64,000 nucleotides of DNA from Pseudofrankia inefficax (GTDB lineage: Bacteria; Actinomycetota; Actinomycetes; Frankiales; Frankiaceae). Below, one piece after another: positions 1-7,297 of this stretch; position 1 is the first letter of the stretch, and each line of letters begins with the position of its first letter. The stretch is from contig NC_014666.1 in assembly GCF_000166135.1 (NCBI RefSeq), positions 5,332,001 to 5,396,000 of the forward strand. The letters run 5' to 3'. The notes under the pieces were generated by a model. That model saw only the letters and a list, made by a program, of their open reading frames with translations, made no database searches and was not told the DNA's origin. The position numbers were made by a program, and so were the translations under genes.

Positions 1-78
1 GTATGGAAATCGGCATCTCGTCGAGAGCCGAGGCTCGTAAGCGGCTGCGGGATCTCCGGCATCCCACGAATGGTGTGG

Positions 79-1122
79 TCACAGGCCGGTGGTGAGGACC
101 ATGCGGTAGCGGGCGTCGCCGGACAGCATGCGGTGGTAGGCCGCGTCGGCCTCGTCGAGCGGGCGGGCCTCCGTCATCGCCCGGACTCCGGTGAGCACGG
201 CGAACCGCATGGTCTCCTCGACGTCCCGGGCCGTTCCGGACGGGTGGCCGTGCACGGACCTGCTGTTGCCGATGAGCTGGAGCGGGCTGACCTGGATCGG
301 CTCCGGCGTGACGCCGATGACGGTGAGCTCGCCGTTGTGGCGCAGGCCGTCGATGGTGGCGCTCATGGCCGTGGAGCTGGCCGCGGTCGCCAGCACGACC
401 TTGGCCCCGCCCAGCGCCTGCAGCCGCTTGGCCACGTCGCCGGTGTTGCTGTCGAGGTAGTGGTGGGCGCCGAGCTTCCTGGCCATGTGGCCCTTGTCGG
501 GGCCCCGGGCGATGGCCACGGTCTCGAAGCCGAGCTTCGCGGCGAACTGCACGCCCAGGTGGCCGAGCCCGCCCACCCCCAGCACGGCGACCAGGTCACC
601 CGGCCCGGCCGGGCTGCGGCGCAGCGCGTTGAACGTGGTCACGCCGGCACAGCCCATCGGCGCCGCCTCGACGGCGGTCAGCCCGTCGGGGATGCGCGCC
701 AGCGCCGACGTGGGAACGACGACGGCCTCGGCGTAGCCGCCCGGGTAGGCCCAGCCGGGAACCTGCATGAGCGCACAGTGGATGAAGTCGCCCTCCCGGC
801 ACGCGACGCAGAAGCCGCAGTTCCCGCCGAACCAGCCGACGGCGACGCGTTCGCCCGTGCTCCAGCCTTCGACGTCGTCGCCGACCGCGTCGATGCGTCC
901 GGCGATCTCGTGCCCGGGCACCAGCGGGAACGACACGCCGGGGAACGCGGCGTCGACGAACCCGGAGTCCGAGCGGCAGACGCCGCAGGCCTCGACGGTG
1001 AGGCGGACGTGGCCCCGTCCCGGCTCGGGCAGCTCGTTTCTGACGATGCTGAACGAGCCACCCGGCTCGGCGACCTGCGCGGATCGGAAGGTCAACAGCT
1101 TGGCGGACGTCTGCGTCGGCAT
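79..1122 (-). CDS. Zinc-dependent alcohol dehydrogenase (MDR family)
   Basis: A 347-residue medium-chain dehydrogenase expected to oxidise an alcohol or reduce an aldehyde with NAD(P). The N-terminal catalytic lobe shows the zinc ligands in ACGVCRSD and VPGHEI, and the structural-zinc lobe is intact (CGFCVACREGDFIHC, a C-x2-C-x2-C-x7-C pattern). The Rossmann nucleotide fold follows at GVGGLGHLGVQ. I chose the ATG at 1122 because GAGGT lies six bases upstream; a TTG two codons earlier is also open. It points the same way as the crotonase gene upstream, about 105 bases away, so the two may be co-transcribed. Substrate unknown. Confidence 0.9.
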   Translation of the reverse strand: MPTQTSAKLLTFRSAQVAEPGGSFSIVRNELPEPGRGHVRLTVEACGVCRSDSGFVDAAFPGVSFPLVPGHEIAGRIDAVGDDVEGWSTGERVAVGWFGGNCGFCVACREGDFIHCALMQVPGWAYPGGYAEAVVVPTSALARIPDGLTAVEAAPMGCAGVTTFNALRRSPAGPGDLVAVLGVGGLGHLGVQFAAKLGFETVAIARGPDKGHMARKLGAHHYLDSNTGDVAKRLQALGGAKVVLATAASSTAMSATIDGLRHNGELTVIGVTPEPIQVSPLQLIGNSRSVHGHPSGTARDVEETMRFAVLTGVRAMTEARPLDEADAAYHRMLSGDARYRMVLTTGL

Positions 1123-1227
1123 GGCCAACCTCTTCCCGGCCCCGGGGAGGCGAGAACATGCCGTCCGGCCTCGAACCCCGGCGCGGTGAACCCCGGTGCG
1201 GTGGCCGCCGGCGCGCGCAAGCCGGGT

Positions 1228-2073
1228 CTAGCCGACGAGCCCGTCGGCCCGCATGCCGAACATCTGGTGGGCGAGGCCGAACCCGAGGTCCTGGACGAGA
1301 CGGCGCTTCCACGGGCGTTGGGCGATGGCGTGGGTGAGGCGGCGGGCCGCGCGGGGGGCCTTCATGATGGCCTCGGCGAGTTCCCAGGCGCGGGGCAGCA
1401 GACGGTCGGCGGCGAGCACCTCGTTGACCAGCCCGAGCTCCAGCGCCTGCTGGGCCCCGATGGGCTCGCCGGTGTAGAGGTGGTAGGCGGCGCGTTTCGT
1501 GCCGATGAGCTCCTGCAGGGTGAGCTGCTGCCCGTCGCCGGGTGCGGCGCCGACCAGGAAATGCGGGTCGACGATGGTGGCGGCCGTCGACGCCAGGGTG
1601 ATGTCGCAGAGCAGGGCGAACTCGGTGTGGGCGACGCTGGGACCGTTGATCGCCGCGATGGTCGGGATCTCGATGCCGAAGACGAAGTTCTCCAGCAGCT
1701 TGGTCGCGTCGTAGTAGGTGTGCTCATAGGCGAAGTCCCTGGGACGCTCGCCCTGCCTGAGCCTGGCCGCCGCCGCCGCGGGGTCGGTGACGACCGGGTC
1801 GGGGACCCCCAGCCACCGGTCACCGGTCCCGGTGATGATCAGCACCTCGTTGTCGGGGTCGTTGCCGATCTCCTGCCAGGCCTGGGCCCAAGCGTTGTGG
1901 ACGGCGAAGTCGAACCGCGCCGGGCCGCCGTCGGTGTGCATCCGCAGTTCGAGGATGCCGTCCCGGCGGTGCATGACGAAGTACTCGGCGTACTTCTCGG
2001 CGTAGACCTCGAAGCTCGGCCGTGGCACATAGCCGCCGGCCTGGGCATGCCACTCGTCAAGTTCCCGCGGCAT
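1228..2073 (-). CDS. Enoyl-CoA hydratase/isomerase family (crotonase) protein
   Basis: A 281-residue crotonase-fold protein. The core AAINGPSVAHTEFALLCDI matches the oxyanion-hole and first-glutamate region of the family. At the place of the second catalytic glutamate of true hydratases the sequence reads DPHFLVGAAPGDG, without Glu, so the reaction may not be simple enoyl-CoA hydration. A helix region near KRAAYHLYTGEPIGAQQALELGLV follows as usual. The frame stays open far upstream, but the ATG at 2073 has a strong ribosome site (GAGGTGAT) nine bases before it and gives a normal family length. It is divergent from a TetR regulator across a 121-base gap, which suggests control by that regulator. 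Confidence 0.85.
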   Translation of the reverse strand: MPRELDEWHAQAGGYVPRPSFEVYAEKYAEYFVMHRRDGILELRMHTDGGPARFDFAVHNAWAQAWQEIGNDPDNEVLIITGTGDRWLGVPDPVVTDPAAAAARLRQGERPRDFAYEHTYYDATKLLENFVFGIEIPTIAAINGPSVAHTEFALLCDITLASTAATIVDPHFLVGAAPGDGQQLTLQELIGTKRAAYHLYTGEPIGAQQALELGLVNEVLAADRLLPRAWELAEAIMKAPRAARRLTHAIAQRPWKRRLVQDLGFGLAHQMFGMRADGLVG

Positions 2074-2127
2074 AGAACGATCACCTCGCGCGCTCGTGGG
2101 GGCACCGGAGTAGCCTCGGGCCATAAC

Positions 2128-2163
2128 CGAAGCGGTGCTCCCATTATGCGTAACGGTGCTTCG
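2128..2163. promoter_or_regulatory. Candidate operator between the crotonase and TetR genes
   Basis: Arms CGAAGC (2128-2133) and GCTTCG (2158-2163) form an inverted repeat. Within it CGGTGCT occurs twice (2133-2139 and 2154-2160), and the near-palindrome TTATGCGTAA sits in the middle. It lies in the only gap between the divergent crotonase and tetR genes, where an autoregulating TetR would bind. Binding is inferred. Confidence 0.4.
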
Positions 2164-2194
2164 CTTAGCAAGACTCCGGGAGAAGGGCCCTGTG

Positions 2195-2794
2195 ATGGAT
2201 GAGGCGACCCCTCGACACGTCGGGCTTCCCGTGCGGGCCGACGGCCGGCGCAGCCACGAGCACCTGCTGGCCGCGGCCCAGGCGACGTTCGCGGACCAGG
2301 GGACGGACGCCTCGCTGCGGGAGGTCGCCCGCCGGGCCGGCGTCAGCATCGCGACCCTGTACCGGCACTTCCCGACCCGAGAGGCGCTGCTGGAAGCACT
2401 GCTGCGGCACGGGTTCGACACGCTGCGCGCCCGGGCGGCCGAGCTGCTCACCGCCGCCGACCCCGGCCAGGCCCTCGTCGTCTGGATCGGGGAGCTGGCC
2501 GCGGCGTCCACCCGCTACGACGGCCTGCCCGCCTCCGTCCTGCGAGCCCTGCACGATCCCGGATCCAGCCTGCACCACTCCTGCGACGGCCTGCGCACCG
2601 CGGCCGCCGACCTGCTGGCCCGCGCCCAGCGTTCGGGCGCGATCCGCGCCGACCTCGACCCGGGCGAGCTCATCGCCACGGCCTACGCCATGGCCTGGGC
2701 CGCCCGCCAGGCCGGCCGCACCCTCGACACCGGCGACCGGCTCCTGACCCTCCTCGTCGAAGGACTCGCCGCCCGCCCCCAGCCGGCCGTCTAG
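2195..2794 (+). CDS. TetR-family transcriptional regulator
   Basis: A 199-residue one-component repressor. The N-terminal helix-turn-helix is clear: LAAAQATFADQGTDASLREV followed by ARRAGVSIATLYRHFPTREA, at about residues 20-62. The C-terminal half is helical and ligand-binding in this family, with no recognisable specificity. The ATG at 2195 gives the canonical short N-terminus; the open frame extends 20 codons further without a good start. The gene is divergent from the crotonase gene, and an inverted and direct repeat lies in the shared gap, so it probably represses itself and the crotonase/alcohol dehydrogenase pair. Confidence 0.9.
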   Translation: MDEATPRHVGLPVRADGRRSHEHLLAAAQATFADQGTDASLREVARRAGVSIATLYRHFPTREALLEALLRHGFDTLRARAAELLTAADPGQALVVWIGELAAASTRYDGLPASVLRALHDPGSSLHHSCDGLRTAAADLLARAQRSGAIRADLDPGELIATAYAMAWAARQAGRTLDTGDRLLTLLVEGLAARPQPAV

Positions 2795-2828
2795 CGCCGG
2801 GTGGGGGCGGGTCGGACCGCCGCCGGCA

Positions 2829-2902
2829 TGATCGCCACCCTCGCCTCCGCTGGTCGTGAATCAGCGCTGATCGCAACCACCTGAGGGCCGAAATCGCGAT
2901 CA
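2829..2902. repeat. Dispersed hairpin repeat, copy A
   Basis: Ends TGATCGC and GCGATCA pair with each other, and an inner GGT...ACC pair flanks the perfect 12-bp palindrome ATCAGCGCTGAT. The order of blocks (GATCGC, CGCC, TGGTCGTGAATC, CGCAACC, GAGGGCC, GCGATCA) recurs at 36488-36561 and, more loosely, at 44656-44730. It lies between the 3' end of tetR and the 3' end of the SRPBCC gene. Confidence 0.65.
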
Positions 2903-2931
2903 CGGCGTCCCTTCGGCCTGCGGCCTCGTCG

Positions 2932-3381
2932 TCAGTTCCAGCGGCTGATCTCTCCGTGGGGATAGGCGGCGAACTGGCCGCTTTCAGCGCCGGTCTTGAG
3001 GCTGGTGAGGTAGCTGCCCCAGTTGGTGCTGCACCCGCTCATGAACTCGCTCGCCTCGCGCCAGCCGGTGTGGGCGAACAGCAGCGTGGTGGCGTCCTCG
3101 CCGCGCGGGCGCAGCGTGAAGGTGATGCGTGTCCCGACCCAGGAGTCCGGGCCCTCCACCACGTGCCAGGTGATCTCGTTCGGAGTGACGGTGACGATCC
3201 GCATGACCGCGGCCGGCTTCTCGGCGGCGCCGAAGTAGACGCCGACGGTCCCGCCGATCTCGGCGCTGCCGTCGAGCGGCCGGCCGGTCCACCAGCGGGC
3301 GATCCCGTCGGCGGTGGCGATCAGCTCGTGCACGCGCGCGGTCGGGGCGTCGATGCTGATCCGGTGCAGGATGTCGGGCAT
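2932..3381 (-). CDS. SRPBCC / AHSA1-type protein
   Basis: A 149-residue protein of the START-like SRPBCC fold. The opening MPDILHRISIDAPTARVHELI and the motif GIARWWTGRP are typical of the Hsp90-ATPase-activator-like (AHSA1) branch. The later TLLFAHTGWREASEFMSGCSTNWGSYLTSLK is also a hallmark of these small domains, which bind hydrophobic ligands in a central cavity. No catalytic role can be assigned. It stands alone on the minus strand about 185 bases downstream of a TetR gene of the same orientation. Confidence 0.85.
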   Translation of the reverse strand: MPDILHRISIDAPTARVHELIATADGIARWWTGRPLDGSAEIGGTVGVYFGAAEKPAAVMRIVTVTPNEITWHVVEGPDSWVGTRITFTLRPRGEDATTLLFAHTGWREASEFMSGCSTNWGSYLTSLKTGAESGQFAAYPHGEISRWN

Positions 3382-3565
3382 TTTTGGGTCCTTCGCTGCC
3401 AGGCGCCGACCAGAAGGTCGGCGGCGGGTGTCGACGCGCCCGAGCCGGGCCGGCGCATCCGCAGCAAGGACGAACGACCGGACGCCAGACGGACACCCGC
3501 GCCGGGAGATTTTCGAGGACCTGGCCGGAGGGCGCAGACGGACCTGCTGATCCCTCTCCGGCCGG

Positions 3566-4186
3566 CTACCGCCCCGCCGGGGAATCCGGCTCCGCGCCGC
3601 GCGTACTCGAAGGCTCCACCTTGTCCAGGTAGCCCGCGAGGAAGTCGACGACCTCGGCGTGGGAACCCGACATGCCGACGGCCTGCTCCATCAGAACCAT
3701 CCGTGGGCTGCTGGTCAGGAGGAAGACGAGTATCTCGGGAGACACCGGTACCAGCGCGGACGTGTAGTCGTTGCCCGACCTGGCCATCGCGGCGAGAGTC
3801 AGCTGGCGGACCTGTTCGCCCACCGCGGCGATCTCGGCGCGGATCGCCTTGCGATGGTTCGCGAGCGCCATGAGCTCCGCGATGAGCGCCGCCGAGGTCT
3901 TGTTGTTGGCGAACTCCCAGATCGCCCGCAGCGGCTGGTCGGTCTCGAGCGCACGGACCAGCGCTCCCACGGTCTGCTCGGACCGGCGCCGGACCAGGGC
4001 CAGGAACAGGTCGTCCAGGGTCGGGAAGTAGTACTGGACCAGCGACGGGGTCATCCCGGCCTGGGCCGCCACCACCCGGTACGTGACGGCGGCATATCCC
4101 TCGGCCAGCATGAGCCGCTCGGCCGCGTCCAGCAGGTCGGCGCGCTTCGCCGACGTCTCGGTACCGACCCGTCGAGGCCTCGTCAC
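3566..4186 (-). CDS. TetR-family transcriptional regulator
   Basis: A 206-residue repressor with the N-terminal HTH read as RADLLDAAERLMLAEGYAAV followed by VAAQAGMTPSLVQYYFPTLDDLF (about residues 14-60). The C-terminal domain is long and helical. The gene follows the CMD-domain gene by 63 bases on the same strand and may be the last gene of the long minus-strand operon that starts at 11643. The palindrome AGGTATACCT at 4206-4215, which contains a -10-like TATACC, may give it its own autoregulated promoter. Confidence 0.88.
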   Translation of the reverse strand: MTRPRRVGTETSAKRADLLDAAERLMLAEGYAAVTYRVVAAQAGMTPSLVQYYFPTLDDLFLALVRRRSEQTVGALVRALETDQPLRAIWEFANNKTSAALIAELMALANHRKAIRAEIAAVGEQVRQLTLAAMARSGNDYTSALVPVSPEILVFLLTSSPRMVLMEQAVGMSGSHAEVVDFLAGYLDKVEPSSTRGAEPDSPAGR

Positions 4187-4205
4187 CCAGCACCCTTCAC
4201 AACCC

Positions 4206-4215
4206 AGGTATACCT
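4206..4215 (-). promoter_or_regulatory. Candidate operator/-10 region of the TetR gene
   Basis: The perfect 10-bp palindrome AGGTATACCT lies 20 bases upstream of the tetR start at 4186. Read on the minus strand it contains TATACC, a plausible -10 element, so a repressor bound here would block the promoter. No convincing -35 was seen. Confidence 0.35.
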
Positions 4216-4249
4216 TCCGCCCGCGGCACTCCCGCGGGCTCGGCGCCGC

Positions 4250-4843
4250 TCACGGGGCGCCAGAGTTCTTCAGGTACTCCGGGATGCGTGGGTCGGGTTC
4301 GAGGTCGAGCGAGTTCATCATCCAGGCCATCGTCTCGTAGCAGCCGGTGACGAACAGGATGTCGAGCAGCTTCCGCTCGTCGAGCTCGGCGCCGAGCGCG
4401 GCCCAGGTGCGGTCAGAGATGACGCCATCGTCGATGAGCTCGTCGACGGCCCGGATGAGCGCGGCGTCCAGTGGTTCCAGGAACGGGGCGTTCGGGCCGT
4501 AGGCGACCCGCGCGATCTCCTCGTCGGTGAGCCCAGCGGCCCGGGCGGCGAAGACGTGCTGGCCCCACAGATACCGGGACTGGCGCCGCGCCGCGACCCG
4601 CAGGACGAGGATCTCGACCTCACGGATCGGTAGCTCGGTGTCAAGCAGCGCGTAGCCGTTGAACGGGAGAAATGCCTTGGCGAGCACGGGATGGCGGGCA
4701 AGCGACGCAATCGCGTCCCGCCCGGACGGCCGCCGGTCCATCTCCGGCGCGGGCCGGCCCCGGGTCGTCGGGTCGATCGCGGTCAGCGCCCGGACCACGT
4801 CGGCGGGCCATTCTCCCGGCGGCAGCGGTGCGATTCGTGCCAT
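4250..4843 (-). CDS. Carboxymuconolactone decarboxylase (CMD) family protein
   Basis: A 197-residue helical CMD/AhpD-like protein. The central motif is RVAARRQSRYLWGQHVFAAR, where the catalytic-type helix carries W-G-Q-H and lacks the CxxC of AhpD, so a peroxiredoxin-reductase role is unlikely. The helix AGLTDEEIARV follows as usual. The ATG at 4843 is supported by GGAG nine bases upstream and a family-like N-terminus. It is downstream of the SDR and SDR remnant on the same strand, in the tail of the P450/ALDH/SDR operon. Such single-CMD proteins often sit in catabolic operons with unproven roles. Confidence 0.82.
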   Translation of the reverse strand: MARIAPLPPGEWPADVVRALTAIDPTTRGRPAPEMDRRPSGRDAIASLARHPVLAKAFLPFNGYALLDTELPIREVEILVLRVAARRQSRYLWGQHVFAARAAGLTDEEIARVAYGPNAPFLEPLDAALIRAVDELIDDGVISDRTWAALGAELDERKLLDILFVTGCYETMAWMMNSLDLEPDPRIPEYLKNSGAP

Positions 4844-4925
4844 CGAAATGCTCCTTCGCGGGTGGTTCTCGTCGAGAACATCGGACTCTTCGCGCCGATC
4901 GCGGCTCACGGGCGCGCGGCCGCGG

Positions 4926-5120
4926 TCACCAGCGAGCCGGGGCACGTTGGCCGAAATCCTCGACTTCTCGCGCGGTGGCCGCCAGCGGCTCCGGCGGGCG
5001 CGCCGCGAGCACCACGTCGGCGCCGTACTCGGCCAGCGCCAGCGCCGAGGCCCGGCCGATTCCCGTGCCGCCGCCGGTGACGACGGCGACCTTCCCCGCC
5101 AGTGAGAATCTGTCGTTCAC
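4926..5120 (-). pseudogene. Remnant of a short-chain dehydrogenase (N-terminal piece only)
   Basis: Starting at a GTG, 64 codons encode FSLAGKVAVVTGGGTGIGRA and ALALAEYGADVVLAARPPE, the first beta-alpha-beta unit of an SDR with its TGxxxGIG cofactor motif. The frame ends at a TGA where the rest of the enzyme (about 190 residues including Ser-Tyr-Lys) should follow, and neither other minus-strand frame downstream continues the homology. The remnant sits between an intact SDR and the CMD gene, so it looks like a deletion scar. Without the catalytic residues it cannot be an active SDR. Confidence 0.75.
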
Positions 5121-5206
5121 AGTTTTCCGGATTCGCTCCGTCGCTTCACTTGCTCCGCGGCCGTCCTCGTCCCTCGGACGACCACTCCACTCGCTCTCTC
5201 CTGCGC

Positions 5207-5950
5207 TCACAGAACCGCTCCCCCGTTCGGCGCGATGACCTGTCCGGTGATGTAGGCCGCCGCGTCCGAGCACAGGAAGGCGCAGGTCGCGGCGACGTCG
5301 TCGGGAGTCCCCACCCGGCCCGCCGGGATCATTCGGGCGATGACGTCGTTCCCCGGCAGTTTTCGGCTGCTCTGCTGGTCACGCAGCAGCGGCGTGTCGA
5401 CCGCGAACGGCGGGATCGTGTTGGCGGTGACGCCTCGGCCGGCGTATTCGAGCGCGACGGCCTTGGTCAGTGCGATGACGCCACCTTTCGTCGCCGAGTA
5501 GTGACCCTGGCCGACCGTGCCGGTCTGCCCCGCCGCCGACGAGATCGTGACCACGCGACCCCACCCGGCGGTGACCATGTCCGGGATCGCGGACTGCACG
5601 CAATGGAAGGTGCCGGTGAGGTTCACCGCGACGAACCGGTCCCACAGCGCGGGCGAGATCTCCTCGAACGGCGTGAACCCGGAGACCGCGGCGCTGGTGA
5701 CCAGGACGCCGATGGGACCGAGCTCGGCGCGGACCCGTGCGAACGCGGCGTCGACCGACGCGCGGTCCGCGACGTCGGCCTCGGCCGCGAGGGCCGCCGC
5801 GCCCGTGGCGCGCAGCCGGCGGGCCGCGTCCTCGGCGCCGGCGCCGTCCAGGTCGAGGACCGCCACCCGCTGGCCGGCGGCGGCCAGGTGCCGGCAGATG
5901 GCCAGCCCGAGCCCCGAACCGCCGCCGGTGACGACAGCCACCCGTGCCAT
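5207..5950 (-). CDS. Short-chain dehydrogenase/reductase (SDR)
   Basis: A 247-residue classical SDR. It has the cofactor loop VVTGGGSGLGLAI at residues 5-17, an aspartate after the second strand (VLDLD) favouring NAD(H), the catalytic serine in TISSAAG and the YSATK tyrosine-lysine pair, and it ends ITGQVIAPNGGAVL as the family does. The ATG at 5950 has GGAAGGAG just upstream. It lies 34 bases after the P450 gene on the same strand and ahead of an SDR remnant. Its substrate is presumably an alcohol or ketone made by the neighbouring P450 or aldehyde dehydrogenase. Confidence 0.88.
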   Translation of the reverse strand: MARVAVVTGGGSGLGLAICRHLAAAGQRVAVLDLDGAGAEDAARRLRATGAAALAAEADVADRASVDAAFARVRAELGPIGVLVTSAAVSGFTPFEEISPALWDRFVAVNLTGTFHCVQSAIPDMVTAGWGRVVTISSAAGQTGTVGQGHYSATKGGVIALTKAVALEYAGRGVTANTIPPFAVDTPLLRDQQSSRKLPGNDVIARMIPAGRVGTPDDVAATCAFLCSDAAAYITGQVIAPNGGAVL

Positions 5951-5984
5951 GGCATCCGTCTCCTTCCGTGGGGACATCTCGCGG

Positions 5985-7175
5985 TCAGCCGGTGACGGCG
6001 GGCATGGAGTCCCAGCCGCGGACGGTGGAGGTCGGCGCCCGGCGGGCGGCGGCCAGGTCGACCTCCCAGGTCGGGAAGCGTCTGAGGACTTCCTCAAGGG
6101 CGATCCGCCCCTCGAGACGGGCGAGACTGGCGCCCAGGCAGAAGTGCGCCCCATGGCCGAAGGTCACCAGCTGGCTGAAGTCGCGGTGGATGTCGAACCG
6201 GTCCGGGTCGGGAAACACCCGCTCGTCGTGGTTGGCCGAGGCCAGCATCAGCAGCAGGGCGCTCCCCGCCGGCACCGTCTGGCCGTGCAGGACGAGGTCC
6301 TCGGTCACGCAGCGGGCGACGTGCGGTCCGGGCGGCTCGACGCGCAGCAGTTCCTCGACCGCCCGCGGGATGAGGGCCGGCTCCGCGACCAGCTCACCGC
6401 GCTGATCGGGATACTCGGCGAGCAGCTTTCCCATCCAGCCGAACAGACGGCTGGTCGTCTCGACGCCGGCACCCGCGATCACCCCGACGAAGATCTGGAC
6501 CTCCTGGCGGGTCAGCCGGCGGACCTTGCCCGAGTCGTCGGTGAACTCCAGCGTCAGCAGCTCGGTGATGATGTCGTCCGACGGGTTCTTCGCCCGCCAG
6601 TCGACGTACTCGGTGTAGTTCCCGCCTCCGAAGTACTTCTCCTTGGTGACCGGCAGCGGTTTGCCGGGCTCGTTGCGCAGGGCCCGCTGGGCGGTCGAGC
6701 GCAGCGACGGCTGCTCCGTGTCCGGAATGCCGAACAGCATGCCGATGGTGCGCATCGGCAGCTCGGCGCCGAGGTCGAGGACGAAATCGAACCGGCCGGC
6801 GCCGACCAGCGGGTCCAGGCAGGCGGCGCAGAACGCCCGGACCTTCTCCTCCAGCGCCCTGATCTTCCTGGGGGTGAACATCCGCGAGACCAGGGCCCGG
6901 TGGATGGTGTGCAGCGGCGGGTCCTCGTTGATGAAGATCCCCGGCGGCATGTCCGGAGCGGCCTGGACGACCTCCAGGATGTCGCCCTTCGTCGAGGTCA
7001 GCCGCCTGAGGTCCTTGAGCGCGGCGACGACGTCGTCGTAGCGGCTGAGCCCCCAGAAGTCGAGGCGCTCGTTGCGGTACAGCGGCGCCTCGTCGCGCAG
7101 CCGCCGGTAGACGGGATACGGATCCCTGTCGATCTCGACGTCGTACGGGTCGTAGTACAGATCGCCTGCGCCCAC
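5985..7175 (-). CDS. Cytochrome P450
   Basis: A 396-residue soluble bacterial P450. The heme loop is FGHGAHFCLGASLAR, with the axial thiolate at about Cys346. The I-helix oxygen-activating motif is AGAGVETT, and the region ending EELLRVEPPGPHVAR is the K-helix equivalent. I chose the GTG at 7175 because GGGGAGGT lies seven bases upstream; the frame remains open 21 codons earlier, across the operator-like repeat. It needs ferredoxin partners that are not in this window. It follows the ALDH gene by about 120 bases, and a 39-bp inverted repeat lies between the two, so it may also have its own regulated promoter. Confidence 0.93.
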   Translation of the reverse strand: MGAGDLYYDPYDVEIDRDPYPVYRRLRDEAPLYRNERLDFWGLSRYDDVVAALKDLRRLTSTKGDILEVVQAAPDMPPGIFINEDPPLHTIHRALVSRMFTPRKIRALEEKVRAFCAACLDPLVGAGRFDFVLDLGAELPMRTIGMLFGIPDTEQPSLRSTAQRALRNEPGKPLPVTKEKYFGGGNYTEYVDWRAKNPSDDIITELLTLEFTDDSGKVRRLTRQEVQIFVGVIAGAGVETTSRLFGWMGKLLAEYPDQRGELVAEPALIPRAVEELLRVEPPGPHVARCVTEDLVLHGQTVPAGSALLLMLASANHDERVFPDPDRFDIHRDFSQLVTFGHGAHFCLGASLARLEGRIALEEVLRRFPTWEVDLAAARRAPTSTVRGWDSMPAVTG

Positions 7176-7199
7176 GTGCCTGACCTCCCCTGGACATCG

Positions 7200-7238
7200 T
7201 TGTACGAACGTACAGCATCGCGCCATACGTTCGTACAA
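7200..7238. promoter_or_regulatory. Two-site operator upstream of the P450 gene
   Basis: TTGTACGAACGTA (7200-7212) and TACGTTCGTACAA (7226-7238) are perfect inverted 13-bp arms separated by 13 bases. Each arm itself contains a palindromic TACG-N2-CGTA core, so this looks like two adjacent dimer sites. It lies 25 bases upstream of the P450 start. The pattern fits a TetR-type regulator, but none is assigned. Confidence 0.6.
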
Positions 7239-7297
7239 AACGCTCGCCCAGGGCAGCCGCGAGGGGACCGCCCGAGGTCCCGCCCCGCCGGCCGGCG

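Noticed and set aside
70-2202. A 710-codon plus-strand frame over the alcohol dehydrogenase and crotonase genes
   Set aside because: The minus strand carries intact zinc-enzyme and crotonase motifs with good ribosome sites; the plus frame has only low-complexity sequence.
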